NCBI RefSeq assembly: GCF_002272135.1
Contig: NZ_NPBF01000021.1
Coordinates: forward strand, 124,001-188,000
Length of the DNA: 64,000 nt
DNA from: Virgibacillus sp. 7505
Lineage (GTDB): Bacteria > Bacillota > Bacilli > Bacillales > Amphibacillaceae
Direction: 5' to 3'
Numbering within the stretch: position 1 is the stretch's first letter; every line of letters starts with the position of its first letter. The position numbers and the translations under genes are program-made. The notes under the pieces are model-generated. The model was not told where the DNA came from. It saw only the letters and a program-made list of their open reading frames with translations, and made no database searches. Below, in pieces: positions 36,029 to 44,932 of the stretch.

Positions 36029-37031
36029 TTTCTCCATATAATCTGTCTACTTTAAAGTTGTTGCCAGTAAACCAATCCTCTATGTTTAGTTCCAATCGTT
36101 TACCTCGAGATAATGCTGTCATTAATTGTTTGGTTTTAAAAGAGTAAGCAAAGGTATGTAATGTACCAAACAGCCGATTATAGTCTTCGAAGAAAAGGGG
36201 AGAAGCGGGATCAGAAAACAAATCAAATAATTCCTGCTGTGACATTGTGGAGGTTTTAGTGTTCAGAAGGAATTTTTCCCGCTTAGCGGAACTTGTCATA
36301 TCTTGTCGATTTAATGCTTCTAAATCGCTGTGCTTAAAGTGGTTGACGCAGTTTAAACCTGCTCTTGAAGACAGGACGCAAACCTTCTCAGGAGTGACTT
36401 CAATGACAGCGTGCGTACCCTTTGCGTCTCCAACTGAGAAGTTGTAGCAAGCTGCATGCGGCAGCTCTTTGAATAGATCGATGACCTGCTGAGTTGTTTC
36501 GCACGTATCAAGAGCGATTCTAAGAACAGTCCAAGCAGATAGGCCTTTACGGTATCCCTGATTACTGACAAAGTGCAGGCCTATTGTCAACCCTTTTTCG
36601 TTTACCCCATCATGTCTGCCAATTAACTGCAGATTATAGCCAATCGATCCATATGCCTCTTCTGGCGCTATAAAACTAAGGCAATGATCGTAAAGGGAGG
36701 GGCTGAAATCATAATTGCGTACGTAGTGGTACTGATCAACATAAGCAGAACAGCCAAGAGCATGCGGCCTTGGCATATTATAACCACTGAATTGTACAGC
36801 CGCTTCCTTTAGCGTCATACTCAAGCCATCTGCCAAACCCTGCAGTTCATCTATTAAGTGAGGAGCATACTCCGAAAACAAAGCTTTAATTTCTTCATAA
36901 TCTGATTTCTGAGAAGAAAGCTGGCTGAATTGCTGGAGTATCGGGTTTTTAATATAAACAGCAGCCGTTTTCTTACCTATTTCATATATACTTCCTCTAG
37001 CCTGTATGATGGCAGCTTGTATTTCTTCCAT
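36000..37031 (-). CDS. C45-family acyltransferase/peptidase (isopenicillin N acyltransferase-like)
   Basis: A 343-residue N-terminal-nucleophile hydrolase of the AAT type. The expected self-cleavage site lies before C94 in RPHALGCSAYV, followed by the conserved YVRNYDFSPSLYD, DGVNEKGLTIGLHF and CYNFSVGDAKGTHAVIEVTPEKV. Cys94 would be the nucleophile after cleavage into alpha and beta chains. Bacterial members hydrolyse or transfer acyl groups on amides; the substrate is unknown. It has no counterpart between pdhD and speA in B. subtilis. GAAGAGGTGATTTA precedes the ATG. Confidence 0.85.
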   Translation of the reverse strand: MEEIQAAIIQARGSIYEIGKKTAAVYIKNPILQQFSQLSSQKSDYEEIKALFSEYAPHLIDELQGLADGLSMTLKEAAVQFSGYNMPRPHALGCSAYVDQYHYVRNYDFSPSLYDHCLSFIAPEEAYGSIGYNLQLIGRHDGVNEKGLTIGLHFVSNQGYRKGLSAWTVLRIALDTCETTQQVIDLFKELPHAACYNFSVGDAKGTHAVIEVTPEKVCVLSSRAGLNCVNHFKHSDLEALNRQDMTSSAKREKFLLNTKTSTMSQQELFDLFSDPASPLFFEDYNRLFGTLHTFAYSFKTKQLMTALSRGKRLELNIEDWFTGNNFKVDRLYGEIKKEPIPEG

Positions 37032-37084
37032 TAAATCACCTCTTCTGCAGAATAAAGTTCGATAAAATACTAAAAAAATCCTGC

Positions 37085-37122
37085 CAAAAGAAAAGACAGG
37101 GGAATTAATCCTCTGTCTTTTT
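37085..37122 (-). terminator. Terminator of opuD
   Basis: On the minus strand AAAAGACAG pairs with CTGTCTTTT, followed by a T-rich tail; part of the stem is within the 3' end of the gene. Confidence 0.75.
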
Positions 37123-38673
37123 CGTAGATTGTTTTGGTGTGTTATCCAGATTCAAACGTTGTGCTTCTTTTTTTAGGGTAATGATAAGCGATATAACGAC
37201 TAAAATCAAAATGATCGCAAATGGAAAGGCAGCAATAATCGAAGCAGTCTGCAATGCGCCTAAACCATCCTCACCGCCAACCCACAATAGTATTGCAGCA
37301 GTTGCGGACTGAACCAATCCCCAAATCAATTTCACTGTCTTAGAAGGATTCAGATCACCATTCGTCGTCTGCATACCTAAAACGAATGTGGCAGAGTCTG
37401 CGGAAGTGATGAAGAAAGTCGCTATCAGCAGCAATGCTAATACCGAAAGGATCATACCGCCAGGAAGCTGTGTCAGCATAGCGAACAATCCTACTTCTTC
37501 ACCAAGTGCTGAAATGTCGCTAAACAGATCGATGTTTTGGAAGTATTCCATATTGATTGCAGTAGATCCAAAAACAGCGAACCATATTGCGCCAAATATG
37601 GTCGGAACAAGAAGTACACCAGTAACGAATTCTCTAATTGTACGTCCTTTTGATACTCTGGCAATAAAAGTTGCGACAAATGGTGCCCATGCTATCCACC
37701 ATGCCCAGTAGAACAATGTCCAATCTCCAATCCAGGAGTTATCTGTATCATATGGCGTTAAACGCAAGCTCCATTCAGGAAGATGCTGCACGTATTGTCC
37801 AAACGATGTGACAAAGGAATCAAGAATAAAATTAGTTGGTCCCAGCAAGAGTACAGCGAGCATTAGCAAAACAGCAAAGATTATATTAGCATTACTAAGA
37901 ATTTTAATTCCCCTGTCCAGGCCGCTGAGCGCAGAACCAATAAATAGTACAGTAACAATTACGATAATAAGCAACTCAGTGGTGAATGTCGGTTCAATTC
38001 CTTCGAATAGATAAGAAATCCCGCCACTAATTTGTATTGCGCCAAGACCAAGTGAAGTAGCTACACCAAAAATTGTCGCAAATACAGCAATTATATCAAT
38101 TACTTTTCCAAGTGGACCAAATACTCGTTTTCCGAATACTGGTTCCAGGATTGCACTTATCACACCGCCGCTTGATCGTTTGCGGAAGGTGAAATAGGCA
38201 ATTGCCAAAGCAAGAGTAGCGTATATTGCCCAGGGATGCAGACCCCAGTGGAAAAAGCTATAGGAGATGGCGGTCGTACCAGCTTCAGCAGTTCTTGCTT
38301 CATCGACCACGCTCGGAGGAGAGTTAAAGTGGTTAAGAGGTTCAGATGCTCCCCAGAATACCAAACCGATGCCCATACCAGCACTAAATAGCATCGCGAA
38401 CCAAGATATGTAACTATATTCCGGTTCATCCTCTGGCTTACCTAATGTGATTTTTCCATACTTAGAGAAAATAAGGAAAAATGCAAAACCTAATAGAAGT
38501 GTAGCAGTTATTAAGTAGAACCACCCAAAACGGTCGACAAGAAAATCTTGAATTACAGTTGTAACATTATTTACGTTTCCGTTTGGAAGTAGAGACTCTG
38601 GAATGCTTCCCCAAATCAAGAAAGCAATGACTATTCCCATACCCCACCAAAAAACGCTTGTTGTTTTCTTCAT
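37105..38673 (-). CDS. opuD: BCCT-family glycine betaine transporter (OpuD-like)
   Basis: A 522-residue protein with 12 predicted helices. It has the BCCT signature in SYSFFHWGLHPWAIYATLALAIAYFTFRK, the glycine-rich SAGMGIGLVFWGASEPLNHF and the substrate-binding Trp segment FYWAWWIAWAPFVATFIARVSKGRTIREF. It takes up compatible solutes with sodium during salt stress. The gene stands alone, with a sigma-A-like extended -10 and a sigma-B-like promoter upstream. Confidence 0.92.
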   Translation of the reverse strand: MKKTTSVFWWGMGIVIAFLIWGSIPESLLPNGNVNNVTTVIQDFLVDRFGWFYLITATLLLGFAFFLIFSKYGKITLGKPEDEPEYSYISWFAMLFSAGMGIGLVFWGASEPLNHFNSPPSVVDEARTAEAGTTAISYSFFHWGLHPWAIYATLALAIAYFTFRKRSSGGVISAILEPVFGKRVFGPLGKVIDIIAVFATIFGVATSLGLGAIQISGGISYLFEGIEPTFTTELLIIVIVTVLFIGSALSGLDRGIKILSNANIIFAVLLMLAVLLLGPTNFILDSFVTSFGQYVQHLPEWSLRLTPYDTDNSWIGDWTLFYWAWWIAWAPFVATFIARVSKGRTIREFVTGVLLVPTIFGAIWFAVFGSTAINMEYFQNIDLFSDISALGEEVGLFAMLTQLPGGMILSVLALLLIATFFITSADSATFVLGMQTTNGDLNPSKTVKLIWGLVQSATAAILLWVGGEDGLGALQTASIIAAFPFAIILILVVISLIITLKKEAQRLNLDNTPKQSTKKTED

Positions 38674-38721
38674 AAAACAATCCTTTCTGCTTTAAAGCTC
38701 GTATAATTTGCGTAAATGACC

Positions 38722-38730
38722 ATTATAACA
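38722..38730 (-). promoter_or_regulatory. Extended -10 promoter of opuD
   Basis: TGTTATAAT on the minus strand, about 50 bp before the start codon; the -35 region is poor. Confidence 0.5.
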
Positions 38731-38747
38731 ACCTCTACTTCAAGTTC

Positions 38748-38773
38748 CTACCCATTCCGACAAATTAGTAAAC
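38748..38773 (-). promoter_or_regulatory. Sigma-B-like promoter of opuD
   Basis: On the minus strand GTTTAC, 14 bp and GGGTAG, close to GTTTAA-N13/14-GGGTAT. It lies upstream of the extended -10 sequence, giving two possible start sites for an osmotic-stress gene. Confidence 0.6.
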
Positions 38774-38822
38774 CATGACCAGTACATTTCTACTAAACTC
38801 GACACGATACGATCTTCTTGCA

Positions 38823-38850
38823 TTACAACTCCAAAACTTTCCTCTATAAT
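38823..38850 (+). promoter_or_regulatory. Promoter of the polysaccharide deacetylase gene
   Basis: TTACAA, 16 bp and TATAAT, 33 bp before the GTG start. Confidence 0.65.
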
Positions 38851-38882
38851 GGCAGTATTATGTAAAAGTGGAGGTTTTTCTA

Positions 38883-39710
38883 GTGAAGAGATTCTTAGTA
38901 TTTCCCATGCTCCTCTGCCTATCCGGCGTGTTGATCAGCGGTTGTGCCAGCTCGGAGCAGACGAGTACTGAGTCAAATCAAGCCGCAAGTACGGAGGGTG
39001 CTGCATCCGAACAGAATCAAACTGCGGAAAAAAATGCAGATCAGCAGGAAGCTGACGAGAAACAGGAGGAACAGCAAGAACCGGAATATAAAGTTTCGGA
39101 AGTCTCTTCTATTGTACCGATTGACGATGCCGAACCGCAGGTCGCACTTCTGACATTCGATGACGCTCCCGACAAACATGCGCTTGAAATAGCTGAATCG
39201 TTGAAGGAAGCTGATGCACCAGCAATATTTTTCGTGAATGGTCACTTTTTGACAACTGATGAACAAAAGGAAACATTGAAGAAGATTCATGACATGGGGT
39301 TTGCAATCGGGAACCATACCTACAGTCATGCCAATCTGAATGATCTGACCGACGAAGAAGTAAAAGAGGAAATTCTCAAAGTGAACGAAGAGGTCGAGGA
39401 GATCATTGGAGAAAAACCTGAATTCTTCAGAGCTCCGTTTGGAGAGAATACAGACTACAGCAGACAGCTGGCTGAAGATGAGGGAATGACGGTGATGAAC
39501 TGGACTTATGGATACGATTGGGAAAGCCAGTATCAGGACAGTGATGCTTTAGCGGATATCATGGTAAACACGGAACTGCTAGGCAATGGAGCCAATCTCC
39601 TCATGCATGATAGAGAATGGACAGCTCAAGCTGTACCAGACATTGTGACAGGCTTGAAAGATAAAGGCTATAAGCTTGTGGAACCAGATACAATAGAGCG
39701 ACCTTCATAA
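38883..39710 (+). CDS. Polysaccharide deacetylase (NodB-domain) lipoprotein
   Basis: A 275-residue exported lipoprotein. The signal peptide ends in LISGC with the lipidated Cys21. A Ser/Glu/Gln-rich linker (about 22-70) leads to a NodB fold with TFDDAPD (catalytic and metal Asp), GNHTYSHANL (metal His pair) and FRAPFGENTDYSRQLAEDEGM. Probably removes acetyl groups from cell-wall glycans. The GTG start at 38883 follows GTGGAGG. It sits where B. subtilis has the lipoprotein gene slp, but the two are not alike. The last motif (LMHD) is near the C-terminus. Confidence 0.88.
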   Translation: MKRFLVFPMLLCLSGVLISGCASSEQTSTESNQAASTEGAASEQNQTAEKNADQQEADEKQEEQQEPEYKVSEVSSIVPIDDAEPQVALLTFDDAPDKHALEIAESLKEADAPAIFFVNGHFLTTDEQKETLKKIHDMGFAIGNHTYSHANLNDLTDEEVKEEILKVNEEVEEIIGEKPEFFRAPFGENTDYSRQLAEDEGMTVMNWTYGYDWESQYQDSDALADIMVNTELLGNGANLLMHDREWTAQAVPDIVTGLKDKGYKLVEPDTIERPS

Positions 39711-39740
39711 AAAAACTCCCCATACGGGGAGTTTTTTATT
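39709..39740. terminator. Bidirectional terminator
   Basis: AAAAAACTCCCC pairs with GGGGAGTTTTTT between convergent genes. Confidence 0.92.
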
Positions 39741-41208
39741 GGAAAGCATGGTGTTCTTTGATAACGCGGATATATTCAATCGATTCATCCATCAAACCTT
39801 GTACCGGCAGGCCGGCTTCCAGATTTCTTTTTATATAGCTGATATTATCGATACTGATGATTTCACCTGGAATGAAAATCGGGATTCCTGGCGGATAGAC
39901 CATGATGGATTCAGCACTGATCCGGCCTTCTGCTTCTGCAAGCGGAATTGCTTCTATATCTGCATAAAAAGCATCTCGGGGACTTAAGGATAAGACAGGT
40001 ATTTCTGGTATAGATACCTCAATTTCGACTGCAGAAATCTGTGCTTGACGAAGGTCTGCTAAATCTGTCAATGCATCTATAAGCTGCTGGATTTCCACAA
40101 CAGTATCAGCCGGTGTTATCAAAAACAGCAAGTTATACAAGTCGGATAGTTCAACCTCGATATTTTTTTCTTTTCGCAGCCAGCGTTCTGCTTCGCTGCC
40201 GGATATACCGAGCTGTTTTACCGACACAAGCAGTTTGGTGGGATCCATGGCAAAAGCAGCCTCTGACCCAAGGATTTCCTCACCAGCACAATATAGGCCT
40301 TCTATGGCGTTGATGCTATGCCGAGCATCATTTGCCAGCCGGATGGCATGTTCGTTCATCTCTTGACCTTCGGTGGCAAGCTGGCGGCGTGCTGCATCCA
40401 AAGAAGCGAGAAGTATATAAGAAGTACTCGTCGAAGTAAGCATGGAAAGGACCGTTTGAACCTGTTCATGACGTACCAAACCCTCGCGCAGATTCAAAAT
40501 GGAGCTTTGCGTCAGTGAACCTCCCAGTTTGTGGACACTGGTTGCAGCAAGGTCTGCTCCTGCAGCCATGGCTGATACAGGCATTTCATCGTGAAAGTGA
40601 ATGTGAACACCATGTGCTTCATCAACTAGAACAGGGACTTCATAACTGTGGGAAATCTCTACGATACGTGCTAAATCGGCAGCAACACCAAAGTAGGTCG
40701 GATTGATGACGAGAACAGCTTTTGCATCCGGATTCGCTTCCAATGCTTTTTCTACGGCTTCCGGAGTGATACCGTGCGATATACCTAGCTTATCATCCAC
40801 TTGAGGATGTACGAAGACAGGTATCGCTCCAGAGAAGATGAGCGCGCTGGTCACGGATTTATGGACGTTCCGTGGGACGATGATCTTATCTCCTGGTTTA
40901 CATACACTCATTACCATTGCCATGATCGGAGTGCTTGTTCCCTGGACCGAAAAGAACGTATAGTCCGCTCCGAAAGCTTTAGCAGCAAGCTGTTGTGCTT
41001 CTTGGATCATCCCATGGGGGTGATGTAAATCGTCCAGAGGTTCTATATTTATCAAATCGATGGAAAGAGCATTCTCACCTATAAATTCCGAGAATTCTTT
41101 ATCCATTCCTTTGCCGGTTTTATGTCCTGGTATATGGAACTGTAACGGTTTGTTCGCCGCATGCTTGCGCACACCATCGAACAGTGGTGCTTGATCTTGT
41201 GAAAACAT
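39736..41208 (-). CDS. speA: SpeA-type Orn/Lys/Arg decarboxylase
   Basis: A 490-residue PLP enzyme, the length of B. subtilis SpeA (arginine decarboxylase, agmatine for spermidine). Key parts are PLQFHIPGHKTGKGM (21-35), the PLP aspartate in VLVDEAHGVHIHF (194-205) and the Schiff-base lysine K227 in ATSVHKLGGSLTQ. The small C-terminal domain ends with YPPGIPIFIPGEII. The ATG at 41208 has GAGGTG before it; a reading from 41241 adds 11 unsupported residues. Lysine decarboxylase activity cannot be excluded by eye. Confidence 0.9.
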   Translation of the reverse strand: MFSQDQAPLFDGVRKHAANKPLQFHIPGHKTGKGMDKEFSEFIGENALSIDLINIEPLDDLHHPHGMIQEAQQLAAKAFGADYTFFSVQGTSTPIMAMVMSVCKPGDKIIVPRNVHKSVTSALIFSGAIPVFVHPQVDDKLGISHGITPEAVEKALEANPDAKAVLVINPTYFGVAADLARIVEISHSYEVPVLVDEAHGVHIHFHDEMPVSAMAAGADLAATSVHKLGGSLTQSSILNLREGLVRHEQVQTVLSMLTSTSTSYILLASLDAARRQLATEGQEMNEHAIRLANDARHSINAIEGLYCAGEEILGSEAAFAMDPTKLLVSVKQLGISGSEAERWLRKEKNIEVELSDLYNLLFLITPADTVVEIQQLIDALTDLADLRQAQISAVEIEVSIPEIPVLSLSPRDAFYADIEAIPLAEAEGRISAESIMVYPPGIPIFIPGEIISIDNISYIKRNLEAGLPVQGLMDESIEYIRVIKEHHAFQ

Positions 41209-41333
41209 CTTAGCTGACACCTCTTTACAAGTTAAAAACAAAAGAATTATAGCAAAACTGCGACACGATTACTAGCGTCGCATGGAAAGTTATTTTCGTG
41301 TTACACTATTATCCAGGGAAAAGGAGGGATAGA

Positions 41334-41603
41334 ATGAATTACAGCTATCCAATTGATGAAACATGGACGAAAGAGGAAATCATTGACGTAGTGAATTTCT
41401 TCTCGTTAGTGGAGCGTACATATGAAGATGGAAGTGTACGGGAAGATCTGCTGCTCGCGTATGAACGTTTCAAGAAAGTTGTACCTTCAAAATCAGAAGA
41501 AAAACAGCTGGACGCTAAGTTTCAAAAGGATTCTGGTTATTCCAGCTATAGAGCAGTCCAGAAAGCTAAGGCTGCTTCACCTGGGGCAAAAATAAATATG
41601 TAA
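41334..41603 (+). CDS. yktA: UPF0223 protein YktA
   Basis: An 89-residue soluble protein starting MNYSYPIDETWTKEEIIDVVNFFSLVERTYEDG, the UPF0223 pattern. It is a small helical bundle ending in FQKDSGYSSYRAVQKAK. Function unknown. The ATG at 41334 follows AAGGAGGGATAGA. Divergent from speA and next to yktB, the same order as in B. subtilis. Confidence 0.9.
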   Translation: MNYSYPIDETWTKEEIIDVVNFFSLVERTYEDGSVREDLLLAYERFKKVVPSKSEEKQLDAKFQKDSGYSSYRAVQKAKAASPGAKINM

Positions 41604-41637
41604 AAAATCCCTTCCTCTTACAGGAAGGGATTTTTCT
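41603..41637. terminator. Bidirectional terminator
   Basis: AAAATCCCTTCCT pairs with AGGAAGGGATTTT, between yktA and yktB. Confidence 0.9.
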
Positions 41638-42260
41638 TATGCGGGCTCGTAAGCAGCCTGTTCGTAAAGGATAGCTGTATGTTTTAGGACATCCTGACAT
41701 ACCTTAAGGAAAGCTTCCTTAGAAGCAAGCGCAGGGTCATCAGGCCGCAAATGAATCCCGCATACTAGTTCTGCTTTTTTGACATGCTGCAGTCGATCTG
41801 CAATTTTGTCGTATAACTCATCGGAAATAGGAGAAGCATCGGGTTTCATATGATCCATTGACCAGACGTAATGAGAAGGAATGGATTCGAGAATCTGCTT
41901 TTTTGCTTCTGTCATTTTCTGACCGAGTGTTTCCTTTAACGGGCTTTCATAAATAAGGGCAAACTGAACGAAAACATGTGTACCCCACAACCCTACTTGA
42001 AAATGAGGCAGCTTTTTATATCCGCGTTTGCTGGATGCAAGAGCGGACCATGTGTCGTTCGGTGCGTTCTTCGTGCGTCGTGCATGCTTAGCTACATGGA
42101 CATACATATCATGGTCTGTCACTTGTTCTGCGAACGGAGCTAGTTCTGTCGCGATCATCTCCAATTTTGGAGAGAGGCGGCTTCGAAGCACTTCCATTCT
42201 TTCATCTAAACCATCTATTGTAAAAACATCGAAATCTTCTTTTGTGAATAATGCTGTCAT
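41637..42260 (-). CDS. yktB: UPF0637 protein YktB
   Basis: A 207-residue protein of the DUF1054/UPF0637 family: starts FTKEDFDVFTIDGLDERMEVLRSRLSPKLE and has VHVAKHARRTKNAPNDTWSALASSKRGYKKLPHFQVGLWGTHVFVQFALIYE. Function unknown. ATG at 42260 with GGAGTGACATTA; an in-frame reading from 42365 has no ribosome site. Confidence 0.9.
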   Translation of the reverse strand: MTALFTKEDFDVFTIDGLDERMEVLRSRLSPKLEMIATELAPFAEQVTDHDMYVHVAKHARRTKNAPNDTWSALASSKRGYKKLPHFQVGLWGTHVFVQFALIYESPLKETLGQKMTEAKKQILESIPSHYVWSMDHMKPDASPISDELYDKIADRLQHVKKAELVCGIHLRPDDPALASKEAFLKVCQDVLKHTAILYEQAAYEPA

Positions 42261-42403
42261 TAATGTCACTCCTTGCAGAAATCTTCCTTCATCATACCCG
42301 TCCAATAGGTAAAATGCAAGCAAGGAAAGGTTTACAAACCGCACTGCAGTGGTAAAAAGAAACAACTTGATAGGATGGTATAAATAGATAGGAGGAGATG
42401 GAG

Positions 42404-42592
42404 ATGCGTGATGTAATGGAGGCGTTACGAAAAAGGGAAGCTCAAGAGAAGGTGCCTGCTATACGTCTTGAAATCGATTATTATCTAGTTACTTTACATG
42501 ATGCCATGCAGGAGGAAGATGACAAAGCAGTGAAGGAAGCTAAGGCGAAGCTTCGTGTACTCAGCGAGCAATTGAATCGGTTCGAATCGTGA
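42404..42592 (+). CDS. ykzI: YkzI-like small protein
   Basis: A 62-residue, highly charged helical protein (MRDVMEALRKREAQEKVPAIRLEIDYYLVTLHDAMQEED). It matches the small YkzI gene that lies between yktB and yktC in B. subtilis by position and length; I am less sure by sequence. ATG 42404 is 6 nt after AGGAGGAG; ATG 42398 directly abuts the site. Function unknown. Confidence 0.75.
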   Translation: MRDVMEALRKREAQEKVPAIRLEIDYYLVTLHDAMQEEDDKAVKEAKAKLRVLSEQLNRFES

Positions 42593-42631
42593 AATTATTT
42601 GTGATAAGCTAGTGGAAAGAATGGGGGCCAC

Positions 42632-43435
42632 ATGATGGAGCAATCAATGAAGCATACATTGCATAAGCAAGCACAACAGTGGGTGTTGGAAGCGGGACAG
42701 CTTATCAAAGAGAAAATGGATGAGCCATTGGAGATCATGACAAAGTCAAGCCCGAAAGATCTTGTAACAAAGATGGATAAAGCAGTGGAGTCTTTCTTTT
42801 TGGAAAAAATACGCGAGAACTACCCATCACATAAAGTGTTAGGGGAGGAAGGTATTGGAGAAGCTGTTTCTGAAACGAAAGGCACAGTCTGGATAATCGA
42901 TCCGATTGACGGAACGATGAATTTTGTCCATCAGAAATCTAACTTCGCCATATCAATAGGCATTATACATGATGGTGTTGCGGAAATAGGAATCATTTAC
43001 AATGTCATGGAGGATACACTCTATCATGCAAAGCGCGGCGAAGGGGCCTTCAAGGATGATTTTCAGTTGCCAAACCTTCCTGAAAAGACGCTCGATCAAT
43101 CGATCATAGAGCTCAATCATTTCTGGCTCTGTCCCAATCGCCGTGTGAATGAAGAAAAGCTGCAGCAGCTCGTCTATCGTGCAATGGGAACGCGAGCATA
43201 TGGATCAGCAGCATTGGAGCTGGCTTTTCTGGCTGAGGGGATTACAGATGCTTACTTAACCTTCAGTCTGCAGCCCTGGGATTATGCTGGTGGATTTGTA
43301 ATCCTCCAAGAAGTAGGAGGAAAACTGACCGATGCAACAGGGGAGCCCGTCGATTTTCTGAATAAGACAACAGTAGTCGCAGCCAATAGCAGCATCCACG
43401 GGGAACTGATCAAGGATTATATCGAATTGAAATAA
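42632..43435 (+). CDS. suhB: Inositol-1-monophosphatase family protein (SuhB/YktC)
   Basis: A 267-residue Mg-dependent phosphatase. Metal-site motifs are VLGEEGIGE (about 70-78, Glu), WIIDPIDGTMNFVHQ (about 88-102, DPxDGT) and LQPWDYAGGFVILQEVGGK (near 212-230, WDxAGG). It hydrolyses inositol phosphate or related sugar/nucleotide phosphates. Two adjacent ATG codons (42632, 42635) are possible starts after GGGGG. Confidence 0.92.
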   Translation: MMEQSMKHTLHKQAQQWVLEAGQLIKEKMDEPLEIMTKSSPKDLVTKMDKAVESFFLEKIRENYPSHKVLGEEGIGEAVSETKGTVWIIDPIDGTMNFVHQKSNFAISIGIIHDGVAEIGIIYNVMEDTLYHAKRGEGAFKDDFQLPNLPEKTLDQSIIELNHFWLCPNRRVNEEKLQQLVYRAMGTRAYGSAALELAFLAEGITDAYLTFSLQPWDYAGGFVILQEVGGKLTDATGEPVDFLNKTTVVAANSSIHGELIKDYIELK

Positions 43436-43461
43436 AAAAGACGGGTTAGCCCGTCTTTTTT
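43434..43461. terminator. Bidirectional terminator
   Basis: AAAAAAGACGGG, loop TTAG, CCCGTCTTTTTT, between suhB and ylaF. Confidence 0.92.
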
Positions 43462-43624
43462 ACTGTCCTTTTCTTTTTGCGAAGATACCAGCACCCATAA
43501 TGAAGAAACCGGCGATTATCGCAACTGTCATTAAACCATAGTTTTGATAGCTGATCGTCACGCCTGCTGCTACGAAGCAAGCAATAACCATTATTGCAGT
43601 CAGCAAAGCTAATCCCTTTGACAT
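43460..43624 (-). CDS. ylaF: YlaF family small membrane protein (DUF5325)
   Basis: A 54-residue protein: MSKGLALLTAIMVIACFVAAGVT and LMTVAIIAGFFIMGAGIFA are two membrane helices, followed by a basic tail KRKGQ. Matches the YlaF/DUF5325 pattern. GAGGTGAGACG precedes the ATG. It is too short to appear in many gene lists. Function unknown. typA, which follows ylaF in B. subtilis, is not here. Confidence 0.8.
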   Translation of the reverse strand: MSKGLALLTAIMVIACFVAAGVTISYQNYGLMTVAIIAGFFIMGAGIFAKRKGQ

Positions 43625-43640
43625 CGTCTCACCTCATTTA

Positions 43641-43844
43641 TTAAATTAAAGGTTCATCTGTCTTCTTTTCCCGGTATAAATTGAAGTTCCCGGTCGCTTT
43701 TCGTTCCTTCGTCCGCAATGAGATACGGTCCGAGCAATCGCTGCATATATGCATGGTATTGCGCCGATTCCGCAGTTTCTTTGCATGCGGACTTCCTTCA
43801 TCTATTTCTTCGACTTTATCGCAAAGTACACATTTTACACGCAT
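43641..43844 (-). CDS. ylaI: YlaI-like zinc-finger protein (DUF2197)
   Basis: A 67-residue protein with two CXXC pairs (KCVLCDKVEEIDEGS and HICSDCSDRIS) that should bind one zinc ion, then RTKERKATGNFNLYREKK. Typical of DUF2197/YlaI. Function unknown. Lies 16 nt upstream of ylaF in the same direction, probably an operon. CTGAGGTGATAGC precedes the ATG. Confidence 0.88.
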   Translation of the reverse strand: MRVKCVLCDKVEEIDEGSPHAKKLRNRRNTMHICSDCSDRISLRTKERKATGNFNLYREKKTDEPLI

Positions 43845-43962
43845 GCTATCACCTCAGGAGAGTATAATACTTTTCCAGTTTACCATACGGAATGCTATTG
43901 TGTGTATCTTACAAAAAGTCTCTATCAGTCATATCCGCTTCCGGTAGATTATAAACAGGAAC

Positions 43963-44427
43963 TCAGCAGATCTTTATTTGACGGATGGCTTTAATTGGAT
44001 CTTCTTTTCTGCTGGGCAGGTAACAGTGGGCAGGTCCGGTTTCTTTGATGCTGCGTCCATCTATTGCGAACAGAAACATACTTTCCTTAAGCTCGTCCAA
44101 AGGTACAATTTCTTCCCCAGTGTCTGTCAGAAATACCGCATGCATGGCATCTGCTTGTATACTGGCTGTGTTGAGGAAATCGGAGATAGGCATAACATAA
44201 CTGTTTTCAAGTGCCAGCTTTCTTTCGGCCTTAGTAAGGCTCTTATTGATAGGCGGCTTCATTTTTTGCTGATAAACAGAACGATCCCAGTGTTTTTCTT
44301 CCGAAGCGGGGACTGACTCGACCTCTTTAAAAGCGTTTTCAAAAAGGATTTTGCGATCATCAAAAATCCAGACGGATGGATCAAGTGTAAGTGGGAAATC
44401 CACTTTGCCTGTCAGGGTGATTACCAT
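43963..44427 (-). CDS. Conserved hypothetical protein at the ylaL position
   Basis: A 154-residue soluble protein (MVITLTGKVDFPLTLDPSVWIFDDRKILFENAFKE). Features are two short beta-rich parts separated by a basic helix (KPPINKSLTKAERKLALENSYVMPISDFLNTA) and the ending CYLPSRKEDPIKAIRQIKIC. Position next to ylaN suggests YlaL, but I cannot confirm it by motif. The ATG at 44427 has AAAGGAAG before it; a longer reading from 44496 has none. Confidence 0.65.
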   Translation of the reverse strand: MVITLTGKVDFPLTLDPSVWIFDDRKILFENAFKEVESVPASEEKHWDRSVYQQKMKPPINKSLTKAERKLALENSYVMPISDFLNTASIQADAMHAVFLTDTGEEIVPLDELKESMFLFAIDGRSIKETGPAHCYLPSRKEDPIKAIRQIKIC

Positions 44428-44591
44428 ATAGTGACACTTCCTTTTCCAGTAGTATCTATAGATACAGCTTAACATAAAGAATGTGACAATTGACAACGAT
44501 TCGACAAAAATATTAGCTGGACGTGTCTTGCAATTTAGCAGGACTACCGCTAGAATTGTATAGAAGAAGTCTGTTTAACGGAGGGATAATA

Positions 44592-44882
44592 TTGATATCT
44601 GAGATCACCGTTAGTAATCAAGAGAAAGCATATGCCCTTCTTTTGGCGGATGCTGATAAAATACTTAAACTAATCAAAGTACAGATGGACAATTTGACCA
44701 TGCCTCAATGTCCGCTTTATGAAGAAGTACTCGATACTCAAATGTTTGGTTTGTCACGTGAGATAGATTTTGCAATTCGATTGAATCTCGTAAAAGAAGA
44801 AGATGGAAAAGAGCTTCTTGAAAACTTGGAAAGGCAATTGAATGTGCTGCATGAGGCAGCGCAGCGGTCTATGCGTCCTTAA
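44592..44882 (+). CDS. ylaN: YlaN (UPF0358), Fur-interacting protein family
   Basis: A 96-residue helical protein: [60 protein letters not shown] is the UPF0358 pattern. YlaN homologues bind iron and relieve Fur repression in Staphylococcus aureus, and YlaN binds Fur in B. subtilis; that role is transferred by homology. The TTG start at 44592 follows GGAGGGATAATA; an ATG at 44523 in frame lacks a ribosome site. It lies upstream of ftsW as in B. subtilis. Confidence 0.9.
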   Translation: MISEITVSNQEKAYALLLADADKILKLIKVQMDNLTMPQCPLYEEVLDTQMFGLSREIDFAIRLNLVKEEDGKELLENLERQLNVLHEAAQRSMRP

Positions 44883-44932
44883 AGCTTACGGCCGCCTGCA
44901 ATTGCTTGTACGGGCATCCCATACGAAAGATG

